Origin: Acidobacteriota bacterium
GTDB taxonomy: Bacteria; Acidobacteriota; Terriglobia; Acidiferrales; UBA7541
Assembly: GCA_003225295.1 (NCBI GenBank)
Contig: QHYZ01000060.1
Span: forward strand, 1-64,000
Direction: 5' to 3'
Length of the DNA: 64,000 bases
This document shows, one piece after another, positions 19,552 to 27,967 of the stretch. Below the pieces are notes generated by a model. The model searched no databases, was not told where the DNA came from, and worked only from the letters and a program-made list of their open reading frames with translations. Made by a program: the position numbers and the translations under genes. Within the stretch, counting starts at the first letter, position 1. Each line of letters opens with the position of its first letter.

Positions 19552-19748
19552 ACGAATTCTCCTTCGTGACTTGCAGGGGAATGCACTGCTAGCATACACG
19601 CCTGATTATTCAGCTCTCTGCTAAACCCTACAAAACTACCATTCGCGCGGAGAAGAATCAACGTATTGATTCCGGCTAGCTTATTCCTGCGTCGAACGGT
19701 CGAAATCAGGCTGCCAACGGCGAATTGCTGCTTGGGAGTGGGCCAGGG

Positions 19749-20907
19749 CTAGGCCGCGTCTGCATCATCGTCCGGCTGGATGTCCAGCCTTCCTTTCGTC
19801 TTTTTGGCCATCAGGTAGGAGCGGATGAAGGGATCCAGATCACCGTCCATCACCCGGTCTACATCGCCCACTTCGAACTTCGTGCGGTGGTCCTTGATCA
19901 GGCGGTAAGGCTGCATGACATAGGACCGGATTTGACTGCCAAATGAAATGTCCAGCTTGCTCTCGTCAAGTTTGTCGGTGTGGGCCTGGCGCTTCTGGAT
20001 TTCCAGATCGTAGAGGCGCGAGCGGAGCATCTTCATGGCCAGCTCGCGATTCTTGCTCTGGCTGCGCTGGGCCTGACAGCCCACGACGATGTTGGTTGGG
20101 ATGTGCGTGATACGGACGGCGGTCTCCACCTTATTGACGTTTTGCCCACCTTTGCCACCCGACCGGAACGTGTCGACGCGCAAGTCTTCGGGACGGATGT
20201 TGATCTCGATACGGTCGTCAATTTCAGGAATTACGAAGACGGATGCAAAAGAAGTGTGGCGCCGCGCGGCCTGATCGAACGGAGAGATTCGAACCAGACG
20301 GTGAACGCCGGTTTCCCCCGCGAGAAGACCATAGGCATTTTCACCGGAAAATTGGATCGTCGCCGATTTGATGCCAGCTTCTTCTCCCGGAGTCTCATCG
20401 AGGACCGCGGCGGTCATCCCCCGGCGCTCCGCCCATCGCAGGTACATGCGAAGTAGGATGGATGCCCAATCCTGCGATTCCGTACCACCCGCGCCGGGCT
20501 TGATGGTCATGATGGCGTTGAGGTGGTCACTTTCGCCGGAGAGCAGCGTCCTCGTTTCCAGTTCGGAGACATAGCTATCCGCAGCATTGAGCTCGCGCTC
20601 CAGCTCTTTCAGCAGATCGTTTTTTTGCTCGACGTTAGTCTCTTCTTGAGCAAGGTGGATGTAGGTCTCGATGTCGCCAGAGATCGACGTGAGTTTCTCA
20701 TCCGCGGCAATCTGCTCTTCGGCGCGCTTTCGCTCGCGCAGAACGCTCTGCGCAGCTTCCTGGTTGTTCCAAAAATTGAGGTCGGCGACGCGTGCCTCGA
20801 GAGCCTTCAGGCGCTCACGATACTGTGGCGCGTCAAAGATAGCTCCGCACGAGCGTAACGCGCTGATTGAGCCCTTCGTAACGATGCTGGAGATCTTCGA
20901 GGATCAT
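19749..20907 (-). CDS. prfB: Peptide chain release factor 2, made by programmed +1 frameshifting
   Basis: RF2 terminates translation at UGA and UAA. The gene starts at the ATG at 20907 and runs 24 codons (beginning MILEDLQHRYEGL) to an in-frame TGA at 20835-20833. A +1 shift at CTT-TGA-C gives a further 361 residues, about 385 in all. The downstream part has the stop-recognition tripeptide SPF (RLVRISPFDQ), the peptidyl-hydrolysis GGQ loop (RSGGKGGQNVNK) and the coiled N-terminal helices expected of RF2. Read without the shift, only a 253-residue fragment from 20510 would be called. It lies 35 bases after lnt. Confidence 0.95.
20832..20847 (-). other. prfB: RF2 autoregulatory +1 frameshift site
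   Basis: The minus strand reads CGGAGC-TAT-CTT-TGA-C. CTT-TGA-C is the canonical slippery site plus weak stop context, and GGAG lies a few bases upstream, as the internal Shine-Dalgarno does in Escherichia coli prfB. Low RF2 would slow termination at this TGA and favour the +1 shift, raising RF2. Confidence 0.92.
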
Positions 20908-20942
20908 GTTTTTTCTGGTAAAGCGCCCGTCAGGGACGGACG

Positions 20943-22535
20943 TCACTTGGCCTTTCGAAAAGTTGCCGCAACTAGAATAACGGAAACGAGCACACAGAGC
21001 CAGGCGAACCCATCCCCAAAGCGCGCGTAAATCGTTTCGTCAGTTCGAAAATCATAAGGAAGATCGATCGCGGCGCGCACATCCGGGGGGAGCGGCTCGA
21101 AGACGCGGCCGTAGGGATCGACCGAAACCGTAAAGCCATTATTCGTGGAGCGCACGATCCAGCGGCGGTTTTCCACGGCGCGCACCCGCGCCATGCGCAG
21201 ATGCTGCTCGGCGGCGGCGGACCTTCCAAACCATCCGTCATTCGAAATGTTGATGAATAGCTGCGCACCGCCGGCGGCAAACCGGCGCACTTCGCCCGGA
21301 TAGATCGCTTCATAGCAGATAAAGACACCGAAGCTATTCCCCTGCGGAAGCTGCCCGACAACGTACTTGTTTCCCTTGTGGAAGCCGCCGACTTCGCCGG
21401 ACACACTGGTCACTACGCGATGGATCAATGGAAACGGCTCATACTCGCCGAACGGAACGAGATGGACCTTGTCGTATACGAATGTGCGCCGGCCTTGCGC
21501 ATCAAACAGCAGCGCGCTGTTGTACGGCAGGAGACTGCCTTGGGGCGCCGTGTCGGACGCGTTCACCGGTGATTTCCATTCGATGGCCCCTGCCAGGAAT
21601 GGGTGCCCGAAGCGGATCGCCAGTGTTGAGGCAATCTTTGCGAATTGTGAATCTTGAAACGAGAAAGGCGCGGGCGCTTCAGGCCAGACCAGAAGGTCCG
21701 GTTTTTCCGCCGCAGGGGCAAGGCTCATTCGTTCGATTTCCTCGAGGTCCTCCGCGTGCGCCGGGAACCAATCCGCGGCGTACGAGTCCACCTCCGGGAA
21801 ATTGAGCTGAACGGCGCGGGCGAAATGATGAGCTTGCGCTTGGGGTACAAGTCGCGGCCCGGCCAGCGTGCCGCCCAAAAGTATCGCCGTAGCAATGGCC
21901 GCGCATGCCATGCGCCCGCGAGGCGTCAGCGTGCCGGAACTGCTCGTCCATGCGAGCAATGCGTTGAAACACGCTACGAGAAAGGATAGCCCGTAAATTC
22001 CCGTGATGGTGGTGAGCTGAACGAGGCCCAGATTGGCAGCTGCGGGATAGCCAAGCAAGTTCCATGGAAAACTAATTTCCGGCAGATGTGCGCGAACAAA
22101 CTCGAACGTCACCCAGATAAATGGCGCACCTATGCATGCCAGCTCGATACTTTGAAGGGACACCCGGTGAACGGTCCAAGCAAAAGCGCCAGTGAGAATT
22201 CCCCAGGTAATGGCGATCAACAGCAAGAGGCCCCATCCACCGGCCACCGAGAGGCCGCCGTGAACGGCAAGAACCGTCGCAATCCATGGCACTGACGTTA
22301 GGACAAAAAGAAGCCCATGTAGAAATCCGCAACCAGACGCCACGCGAGCTCGCGCGCCAAACAGGGAAAAGAGAAGAATCCCAATGCAAAGCCAGGAATA
22401 GATACTCAGATAGAGACCAGTGTAGGAGAGCGAAAGCGCGGCACCAGACACGGCGCCAACTATGAGACGCAAGCCCGCAGGTATTTCCGCACCGGCCTGC
22501 ACGCGAAGATAGGAGAGCCAACTGCCCCGAGGCAT
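20943..22535 (-). CDS. lnt: Apolipoprotein N-acyltransferase
   Basis: This inner-membrane enzyme adds the third acyl chain to lipoproteins. The N-terminal half (residues 20-220) holds about seven or eight hydrophobic segments, and a nitrilase-fold domain follows. The catalytic triad can be placed: Glu in LLVWPEAPAPF (about 282), Lys in YDKVHLVPFGEYEPF (about 360) and Cys in FICYEAIYPGE (about 409). The ISNDGWFG and RAVENRRWIVRSTNNG segments are family hallmarks. A last membrane segment ends the 530-residue protein. The start overlaps the slipin-SPOR stop by one base (TGATG), so it is coupled to the envelope genes upstream. prfB follows. Confidence 0.95.
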   Translation of the reverse strand: MPRGSWLSYLRVQAGAEIPAGLRLIVGAVSGAALSLSYTGLYLSIYSWLCIGILLFSLFGARARVASGCGFLHGLLFVLTSVPWIATVLAVHGGLSVAGGWGLLLLIAITWGILTGAFAWTVHRVSLQSIELACIGAPFIWVTFEFVRAHLPEISFPWNLLGYPAAANLGLVQLTTITGIYGLSFLVACFNALLAWTSSSGTLTPRGRMACAAIATAILLGGTLAGPRLVPQAQAHHFARAVQLNFPEVDSYAADWFPAHAEDLEEIERMSLAPAAEKPDLLVWPEAPAPFSFQDSQFAKIASTLAIRFGHPFLAGAIEWKSPVNASDTAPQGSLLPYNSALLFDAQGRRTFVYDKVHLVPFGEYEPFPLIHRVVTSVSGEVGGFHKGNKYVVGQLPQGNSFGVFICYEAIYPGEVRRFAAGGAQLFINISNDGWFGRSAAAEQHLRMARVRAVENRRWIVRSTNNGFTVSVDPYGRVFEPLPPDVRAAIDLPYDFRTDETIYARFGDGFAWLCVLVSVILVAATFRKAK

Positions 22536-23881
22536 CAGTGCTTCACGATGGCTCTAAAACCTGCGCCCTTGAGGCCTATCCTGGCCGCGTCGGCGGCCTT
22601 CGGATCGGCGTAAGGGCCGACTTGCACGCGGTAATACTTGTCGGCATGCGGAGAAAGAACGAACGCGGGAAAGTTTTTCTTCTGCAAACGCGTCGCGAGT
22701 TCCAGCGCATCCGCTTCTTTTGTCAGCGCCGCCACCTGCAGGGTATAACTACCCCCTGGAATGGGTGGCGTGTTCAGAGTCTTCGATGAACCGCCGGAGG
22801 TTCTCGGCGGCGCGGTGGACCTCACAAGCACGGGCACGTTTTTTTGTGCTGGCGCGGTTGGAGACGCTGCGGGCTTCAGATGGTCTTCGGTTTTCTTATT
22901 GTCGCCGGCGTGATAAAACTCCCAATCCGAATTCGGCGGCGCCGCTGTGTCCGTCGGGGTGGCGGAAGGAGCGGGACTGCTGGTGCGCTTCGACCTGGCG
23001 TCCGACTTGGGAAAAACGGAATTCTCCGGCTTCTTGAAGAAATCTGTTGAGGCACGCACGGGGCTATCGTACTGGTTGCGCCCCATGACGTAGCCGAGCG
23101 TAAAAAACACGCCCGACTGCGGCCCCCCTAAATTCTTAGTCCACTGATTAATGATATCGATAGGCAAGGGAAACACAATCGTTGTGTTCTTCTCGACACC
23201 TATCTCCGTCAGCGTCTGCAAGTAACGGAGCTGGATTGCGGAAGCCTGCGTGGCCAGAACTTTCGCGGCATCCGCGAGTTTCTGTGAAGCTTCGAACTCT
23301 CCTTCAGCGTGAATGATTTTTGCGCGGCGCTCGCGTTCGGCCTCCGCCTGCTTTGCGATTGCACGCTGCATCTGTTCGGGGATGTCGACCTGTTTCACCT
23401 CGACTTTGGAAACCTTGATGCCCCAAGGTTCGGTGTCTGTGTCGAGTATGATCTGGAGCTTGGCGTTGACCTTATCGCGCTGCGAGAGTATTTCATCGAG
23501 TTCAAACTGCCCGACGACACTGCGAATGGTCGTCTGCGCGAGCTGCGAAGTCGCATACGTGTAGTTCTGAACCTGCGAAAGCGCCTGGTTGGCGTCGACC
23601 ACGCGGAAGTAGCAAACCGCATTGACCTTCACTGAAACGTTGTCTCGCGTGATGATGTCCTGTGGCGGAACGTCGAGCGTCTCAATCCGCATGTTGATGC
23701 GGTAGAGTGTTTCAATGGGCCAAAAAACAAGATTTATGCCGGCGCTTTTTGCCTCGGGTATCAATCGCCCGAGCCGAAGTACCACGCCCCGCTCCCACTC
23801 CTTGATGATGTACAGCGAATTCCAAAACCAGATGAGCCCGAGGCCCACGATCAACGCCATCCCGATGAAACTGATCTCCAT
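22535..23881 (-). CDS. Slipin (SPFH/band 7) protein fused to a C-terminal SPOR domain
   Basis: Met at 23881 is preceded by AGGAGG, giving 448 residues. A membrane anchor at residues 4-25 (ISFIGMALIVGLGLIW) is followed by an SPFH domain: EWERGVVLRLGRLIP, IETLDVPPQDIITRDNVSV and AEREREAKIIHAEGE-like coiled helices. Residues of about 290-365 are a Ser/Pro/Ala-rich linker. Residues of about 368-448 (YTLQVAALTKEADALELATRL, YYRVQVGPYADPKAA) form a SPOR domain, which in characterised proteins binds peptidoglycan lacking stem peptides. It lies directly after nfeD and is coupled to lnt. Slipins usually partner NfeD. The SPOR tail suggests that the assembly is tethered to septal or damaged wall, which is inference. 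Confidence 0.9.
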   Translation of the reverse strand: MEISFIGMALIVGLGLIWFWNSLYIIKEWERGVVLRLGRLIPEAKSAGINLVFWPIETLYRINMRIETLDVPPQDIITRDNVSVKVNAVCYFRVVDANQALSQVQNYTYATSQLAQTTIRSVVGQFELDEILSQRDKVNAKLQIILDTDTEPWGIKVSKVEVKQVDIPEQMQRAIAKQAEAERERRAKIIHAEGEFEASQKLADAAKVLATQASAIQLRYLQTLTEIGVEKNTTIVFPLPIDIINQWTKNLGGPQSGVFFTLGYVMGRNQYDSPVRASTDFFKKPENSVFPKSDARSKRTSSPAPSATPTDTAAPPNSDWEFYHAGDNKKTEDHLKPAASPTAPAQKNVPVLVRSTAPPRTSGGSSKTLNTPPIPGGSYTLQVAALTKEADALELATRLQKKNFPAFVLSPHADKYYRVQVGPYADPKAADAARIGLKGAGFRAIVKH

Positions 23882-23906
23882 CTTCTCCTCCTGAAGGTAA
23901 GAATTC

Positions 23907-25304
23907 TTATTTCGCTGCCGAGACAGCCACACCGGCCGGCTCAACGTAAAGCTTCAATCCCTCGATACGCAAAACCATGACGGTCTCGCCTTCCTGCACG
24001 GGCCGCGAAGCTTCGGCCCGCCAGAGTTCGCCATGCACGCGAACCATGCCCTCAGCTCCTGCGGACAGCCGCGCAACCGCGACGCCCCGCGCTCCGATCA
24101 GCTCTTCCTTTCCCGTCGACGTTTTCCATTGCCGCGACCGCAAAACCAGCCGCATCAGAAATACGGCTAGCACCGCGAAGGGCAGCGTCCCTGCCAGCGC
24201 CACTCCTACACTCACTCCTCCGGAAGTAAGTGGCGAGCGAATCAGAAAGATCGCGCCCAGAAACATCGACACAACTCCCCCGAAGGCCAGTATGCCGTGA
24301 CTTGGAGCCTTAGCTTCAAGAATGAAAAACGCCAGGGCCAGCGCAATCAGGAACAGACCCGCAAGATTCACAGGCAGAAAATTCATGGCGTAAAGCGCGA
24401 GAATCAAGCAGATACCACCGATAACACCCGGAGCGATCACTCCCGGATGCGTGAATTCGGTATAGAGGCCAAGAACACCAAGAATCAGCAGCACAAAAAA
24501 AGCGTCGGGCTGGACGATGCGCGCCAGAAACTTCTGCCGCGCCGAGAGTGCAAAGGGCGTTCGCACCGGACTCTTCAGGACCAATGGCACCTGCGTTCCG
24601 TCGAAGCGCTTGATTGTTCGCCCATCCAGTTGCCGTAACAAATCATCGGGCGAGCTCACAATCAAATCGATCATTTTTCCATCCAGTGCCTCTTTCTCGG
24701 TAAAGGCTTTCGACTCGGTAATGGCTTTTTCCGCCAATTCCGGGTTGCGGCCGCGCCGGTCCGTGAAACTCCGCAGAAACGCCATCGCATCCTGGTTGAT
24801 CTTCTTTCGAAAAACTTCATCAATTTGCTGAGGGAATCCCCCGATCGCGATGATGGGCGAAGCCGCGCCTGCATGTGTGCCGGGAGCCATGGCGGCAATG
24901 TCCGCGGCTAGAAGAATATAGAAACCCGCCGACGCGCCGCGCGCACCGGTCGGTGAAACGTAAACGGCCACCGGCACAGCTGAGGCCAGGATGTGCTGGA
25001 TCATGTCCTTCATCGAATCGCTGAGCCCGCCCGGCGTATCCATGGTGATCAGAACCAGCGCGGCGTGGCGCCGCGCCGCGTCGGCAAGTCCTTCGTCGAT
25101 GTACGTGGCCAAGATAGGCTCCACTTCGCCATCAAGACTAAGCTCCAGAACGAGGGAAACGGACGAGTGCTGGTCCGCCGCAACCGCAGGCATCAGCAAG
25201 AAAACTACGGCAGCACCCAGGACACAAAAAAGGAAGGGGGCGGCAACAAATGCGGATCGCCAGGGATAAAAGGAGCGCTTCATTTTATGCCACCAATCGC
25301 TCAT
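23907..25304 (-). CDS. NfeD-family membrane serine protease (long form)
   Basis: The protein has 465 residues, the long NfeD form. It has an N-terminal membrane or signal segment (about 18-43) and a ClpP-like protease domain (LVLITMDTPGGLSDSM) with the nucleophile in the GARGASAGFYIL motif near residue 122 and the likely general-base Lys in FRKKINQDAM. A cluster of membrane segments lies at about 255-390. The C-terminal OB-fold NfeD domain (GARGVAVARLSAGAEG, then ILRIEGLKLYVEP) completes it. The start at 25304 overlaps the TPR gene stop (ATGA) and has GGAGG upstream. The slipin-SPOR gene follows after 25 bases, the usual NfeD-slipin pairing in membrane protein quality control. Confidence 0.93.
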   Translation of the reverse strand: MSDWWHKMKRSFYPWRSAFVAAPFLFCVLGAAVVFLLMPAVAADQHSSVSLVLELSLDGEVEPILATYIDEGLADAARRHAALVLITMDTPGGLSDSMKDMIQHILASAVPVAVYVSPTGARGASAGFYILLAADIAAMAPGTHAGAASPIIAIGGFPQQIDEVFRKKINQDAMAFLRSFTDRRGRNPELAEKAITESKAFTEKEALDGKMIDLIVSSPDDLLRQLDGRTIKRFDGTQVPLVLKSPVRTPFALSARQKFLARIVQPDAFFVLLILGVLGLYTEFTHPGVIAPGVIGGICLILALYAMNFLPVNLAGLFLIALALAFFILEAKAPSHGILAFGGVVSMFLGAIFLIRSPLTSGGVSVGVALAGTLPFAVLAVFLMRLVLRSRQWKTSTGKEELIGARGVAVARLSAGAEGMVRVHGELWRAEASRPVQEGETVMVLRIEGLKLYVEPAGVAVSAAK

Positions 25305-27064
25305 TCGGCACCTCCGCCTGGTTTTTTCTCGGTTGGCTTGGAGTTCTGCAGGTGGTCAAACAGTTGCTTGGCTTCTGCATAGTTCGGCGCCAGCTTGAGC
25401 GCTTTCTCGAGTTCCGCCCGCGCGAGATCCGGCTTCTTCTGTTCGAGGTAGATTCTCGCCAGCATCGTTCGCACTACCGCGGAATCTCGCGCTACCAGCG
25501 AAGCCTGCAATTCCTTCACCGCATCATCCAGCTTGCCCTGGCGGCGGTCAATTTCCGCAAGCCCGCGGTGCGCGGCGCCGCTGCTGGGATCATCCGCAAG
25601 AACAGCACGAAATTCCTTCTCCGCAGCATCGGCGTGTCCCGCGGAGAGTTCCTGCCGACCGCGCCGAATGCGCGTTGCAGGTGTGTCGCTCGAAGCAGCG
25701 GAAGCAGCGGAAGCAGCGGAAGCAGCCGCGCTCGCAGGAAGCTCCGCCGATTCAATCTCCGCGTGAAGAGCCGTTACGTCGAGCTCGGTCTTGACGCGAT
25801 TCAGCCGCGCCAGCGTTTCGTTCTTCGCGTCCAGGTGAATCGCCGGGAGTCCGTTGGGGCCAAAGGTTTCGTTCGCCGCCTCGCGTTCCTGGTCGGCCTC
25901 GGTTATGTTGCCGGCTTTTTCCAGGGACAGTATCAGCAGCGCCCGGTCTTCCGAGTTATCCGGCTCGCGCTCCGCGGCTTCGCGGAAATACGCCGCCGCA
26001 GCGGCGGCATCGTTGGTCTGTAACGCAAGCAGGCCAAGATTGAAGGCATAGTCGTCTTCGTCGGGATCCAAGTCGGCCGCGCGGCGAAAATCGGCTTGCG
26101 CCGCAGCCGTCTTGCCCTGCCGTGCCCGCGCAATCGCCAGGTCATTCAGAATTTCCGGCAGGTCCGCTGTGGAGACCCTGTTGTTCTTCAAGGCCTCCTG
26201 CAACGAAATGAACACTTCCTCCGCGTGATCGGGCTGACCAAGCAGAAGCCGGCAAACGCCCGTCGCGAAGAACGCTTCCACATAGCGATCGTGAGCTCTT
26301 GGCACCTTGGCGTACCACAGGAGCGCGGAATCGTAGTCGCGCCGCATGAAATAAGCTTCCCCCAACGCGAAGTCGGGTTCCGGCCATTCCGGCTCCAGAC
26401 GCGCCGCTTCCCGCAGTTCCCGCAAACGTGCATCATCCTCGCTGGCCAGCACGCCGCGAATGTAATGTTCAAATGCATCGAGACGCAGCGGACGCTGGCG
26501 TTTTGTGAACTCCGCGAGACTCAGCGAATAATTACGATCGTATGCGGAGAGCATTCGCCACACCAACCGGGAGTGCAGGTCCATAAGCGAATCCAACTTA
26601 CCGGTTTCCCGCAACGCCGGCAGCAGTCGCGCCGGACTCACCTTTAGCATCCGTGACTCGATGGTGAGCGACGTCCCGTCCACCGAAAACCGGCCAAAAA
26701 CCACAAAATCCGCGTCGAGGTCTTCGGCAATATGAAGCATGGTCGCGCGGCTCAGTTTCGAAGAACGCGGCAGGCCATACCGTTCCAGTTCGACAAGCCG
26801 CCCCGCGTGCGAATACACCTGCTCGCCGGCTCCCGACAGCCGCTGGATAGTCAACTCCTCCAGGCCCTCACCCAGCCAATCCAATCGTGGAGATGCGCCG
26901 GCATTTTCAAACGGAAAAACCAGATAGATCCCGTGTTGATAAGCTGCGGCAGTTCCCGCGCGCGGAGAGGGAGCGGGTGGTTGCGCGGCAACCGAAGTGG
27001 TTTCAAAAACGACGACGACGGAGAGTAAAACCAGATAACGCGCGCTGAGGAAAGGGCGCCCCAT
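25301..27064 (-). CDS. Exported TPR-repeat protein
   Basis: This 587-residue protein has a signal peptide (MGRPFLSARYLVLLSVVVVF, cleavage near VAAQ-PP). Residues of about 40-200 resemble a FlgO/TolB-like amino-terminal domain (GIYLVFPFENAG, then DADFVVFGRFSVDG). Several tetratricopeptide repeats follow at about 220-390 and 475-575, for example PEWPEPDFALGEAYFMRRD. A low-complexity Ala/Ser block (about 446-460) comes from a 9-base tandem repeat, GAAGCAGCG on the plus strand, at 25692-25724. The stop overlaps the nfeD start. It may scaffold an envelope complex; no enzyme motif is present. Confidence 0.85.
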   Translation of the reverse strand: MGRPFLSARYLVLLSVVVVFETTSVAAQPPAPSPRAGTAAAYQHGIYLVFPFENAGASPRLDWLGEGLEELTIQRLSGAGEQVYSHAGRLVELERYGLPRSSKLSRATMLHIAEDLDADFVVFGRFSVDGTSLTIESRMLKVSPARLLPALRETGKLDSLMDLHSRLVWRMLSAYDRNYSLSLAEFTKRQRPLRLDAFEHYIRGVLASEDDARLRELREAARLEPEWPEPDFALGEAYFMRRDYDSALLWYAKVPRAHDRYVEAFFATGVCRLLLGQPDHAEEVFISLQEALKNNRVSTADLPEILNDLAIARARQGKTAAAQADFRRAADLDPDEDDYAFNLGLLALQTNDAAAAAAYFREAAEREPDNSEDRALLILSLEKAGNITEADQEREAANETFGPNGLPAIHLDAKNETLARLNRVKTELDVTALHAEIESAELPASAAASAASAASAASSDTPATRIRRGRQELSAGHADAAEKEFRAVLADDPSSGAAHRGLAEIDRRQGKLDDAVKELQASLVARDSAVVRTMLARIYLEQKKPDLARAELEKALKLAPNYAEAKQLFDHLQNSKPTEKKPGGGAE

Positions 27065-27127
27065 GTCTGTTGCATTGTAACAGACGCAACCGCACGTTTC
27101 GCGGTGGACGTGCGGATCGAAATCGGT

Positions 27128-27967
27128 TCAGGGTTGCGTGCCGCCGGGGGACTTGGGAGTAAGAACTTCTTGCATCGCTGGATCTTTCAGGGCCGCTGCA
27201 AAAGAGGGGTCGGTCTTCACGGCCGACAGCTCTTTGTAGCCTTCGTCCTTGGCCTTTCGCAGGTAAATCAGACAACGCTCCAGGTTGCCGGCTTCCGCGA
27301 ACGACTTGGCAAGCAGGAAATAGAATCGCCCCCGGTCACCCACAGAGCGGTCCTGCAGAATCGACCCGCTCCTCGAGCTATTGTGCTCGAACAGCTGTGG
27401 ATCCAACGCCAGCGCTTGACGGAACGAGGAGATGGCCTGCTGGTATTTTTTTTCGCCAAAATACGCATAGGCAAGGTTGCTGTGGAGGACGGCCATGTCG
27501 CTACGAATGGTGATCGCTCTTTGATACGCCTTGATGGCGCGGCCGTACTTCTTCCGCTGATACCAAATTGTCCCGATGTTGTTTTGCGCATCGGCGTAGG
27601 AAGGATCAACCTTCGACGCACGTTCGTAATACTTTAGCGCCGCCCCCAGAGCTGCCTGTTGGTGCAGCGCAATTCCGAGCTTATTCAGATACACCGGATT
27701 CTGGGGGTTCTGATCCGCAAGCCGCTTGTAGGAAAGGGCCGCCTCTCGATAGTCTTTGCGCGCCATGTAAAGATCGGCAAGCTGCTCGTCGGTGAGCTCC
27801 GGCTTCACGACGATGACGGAAGACTCCGCCGGGGATTGTGGTTGCGACTGCCCTAACCGCGGCGCCACCGGAAGACCCGGAGTCTCAACGAAAGTCTGTC
27901 CTGCAGAGGACATGGAAAGCGTGAAGAGGAGAACGATTGCTGGAAACGCCATTCTAATGCTGGTCAT
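27128..27967 (-). CDS. Exported TPR-repeat protein
   Basis: This 279-residue protein begins with a signal peptide (MTSIRMAFPAIVLLFTLSM, cleavage near SSAG-QT). Tetratricopeptide repeats run from about residue 58 to 235, with clear consensus blocks (YLNKLGIALHQQAALGAAL, YADAQNNIGTIWYQRKKYG, VLHSNLAYAYFGEKKYQQA). The start overlaps the stop of the penicillin-binding protein gene (ATGA), so translation is coupled. The second TPR gene follows after 63 bases. A role as an accessory or scaffold for the cell-wall synthase is suggested only by position. Confidence 0.85.
   Translation of the reverse strand: MTSIRMAFPAIVLLFTLSMSSAGQTFVETPGLPVAPRLGQSQPQSPAESSVIVVKPELTDEQLADLYMARKDYREAALSYKRLADQNPQNPVYLNKLGIALHQQAALGAALKYYERASKVDPSYADAQNNIGTIWYQRKKYGRAIKAYQRAITIRSDMAVLHSNLAYAYFGEKKYQQAISSFRQALALDPQLFEHNSSRSGSILQDRSVGDRGRFYFLLAKSFAEAGNLERCLIYLRKAKDEGYKELSAVKTDPSFAAALKDPAMQEVLTPKSPGGTQP

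Noticed and set aside
19552-19748. SAM or SAH riboswitch upstream of metK
   Set aside because: None of the conserved cores of these riboswitches could be found on the minus strand.
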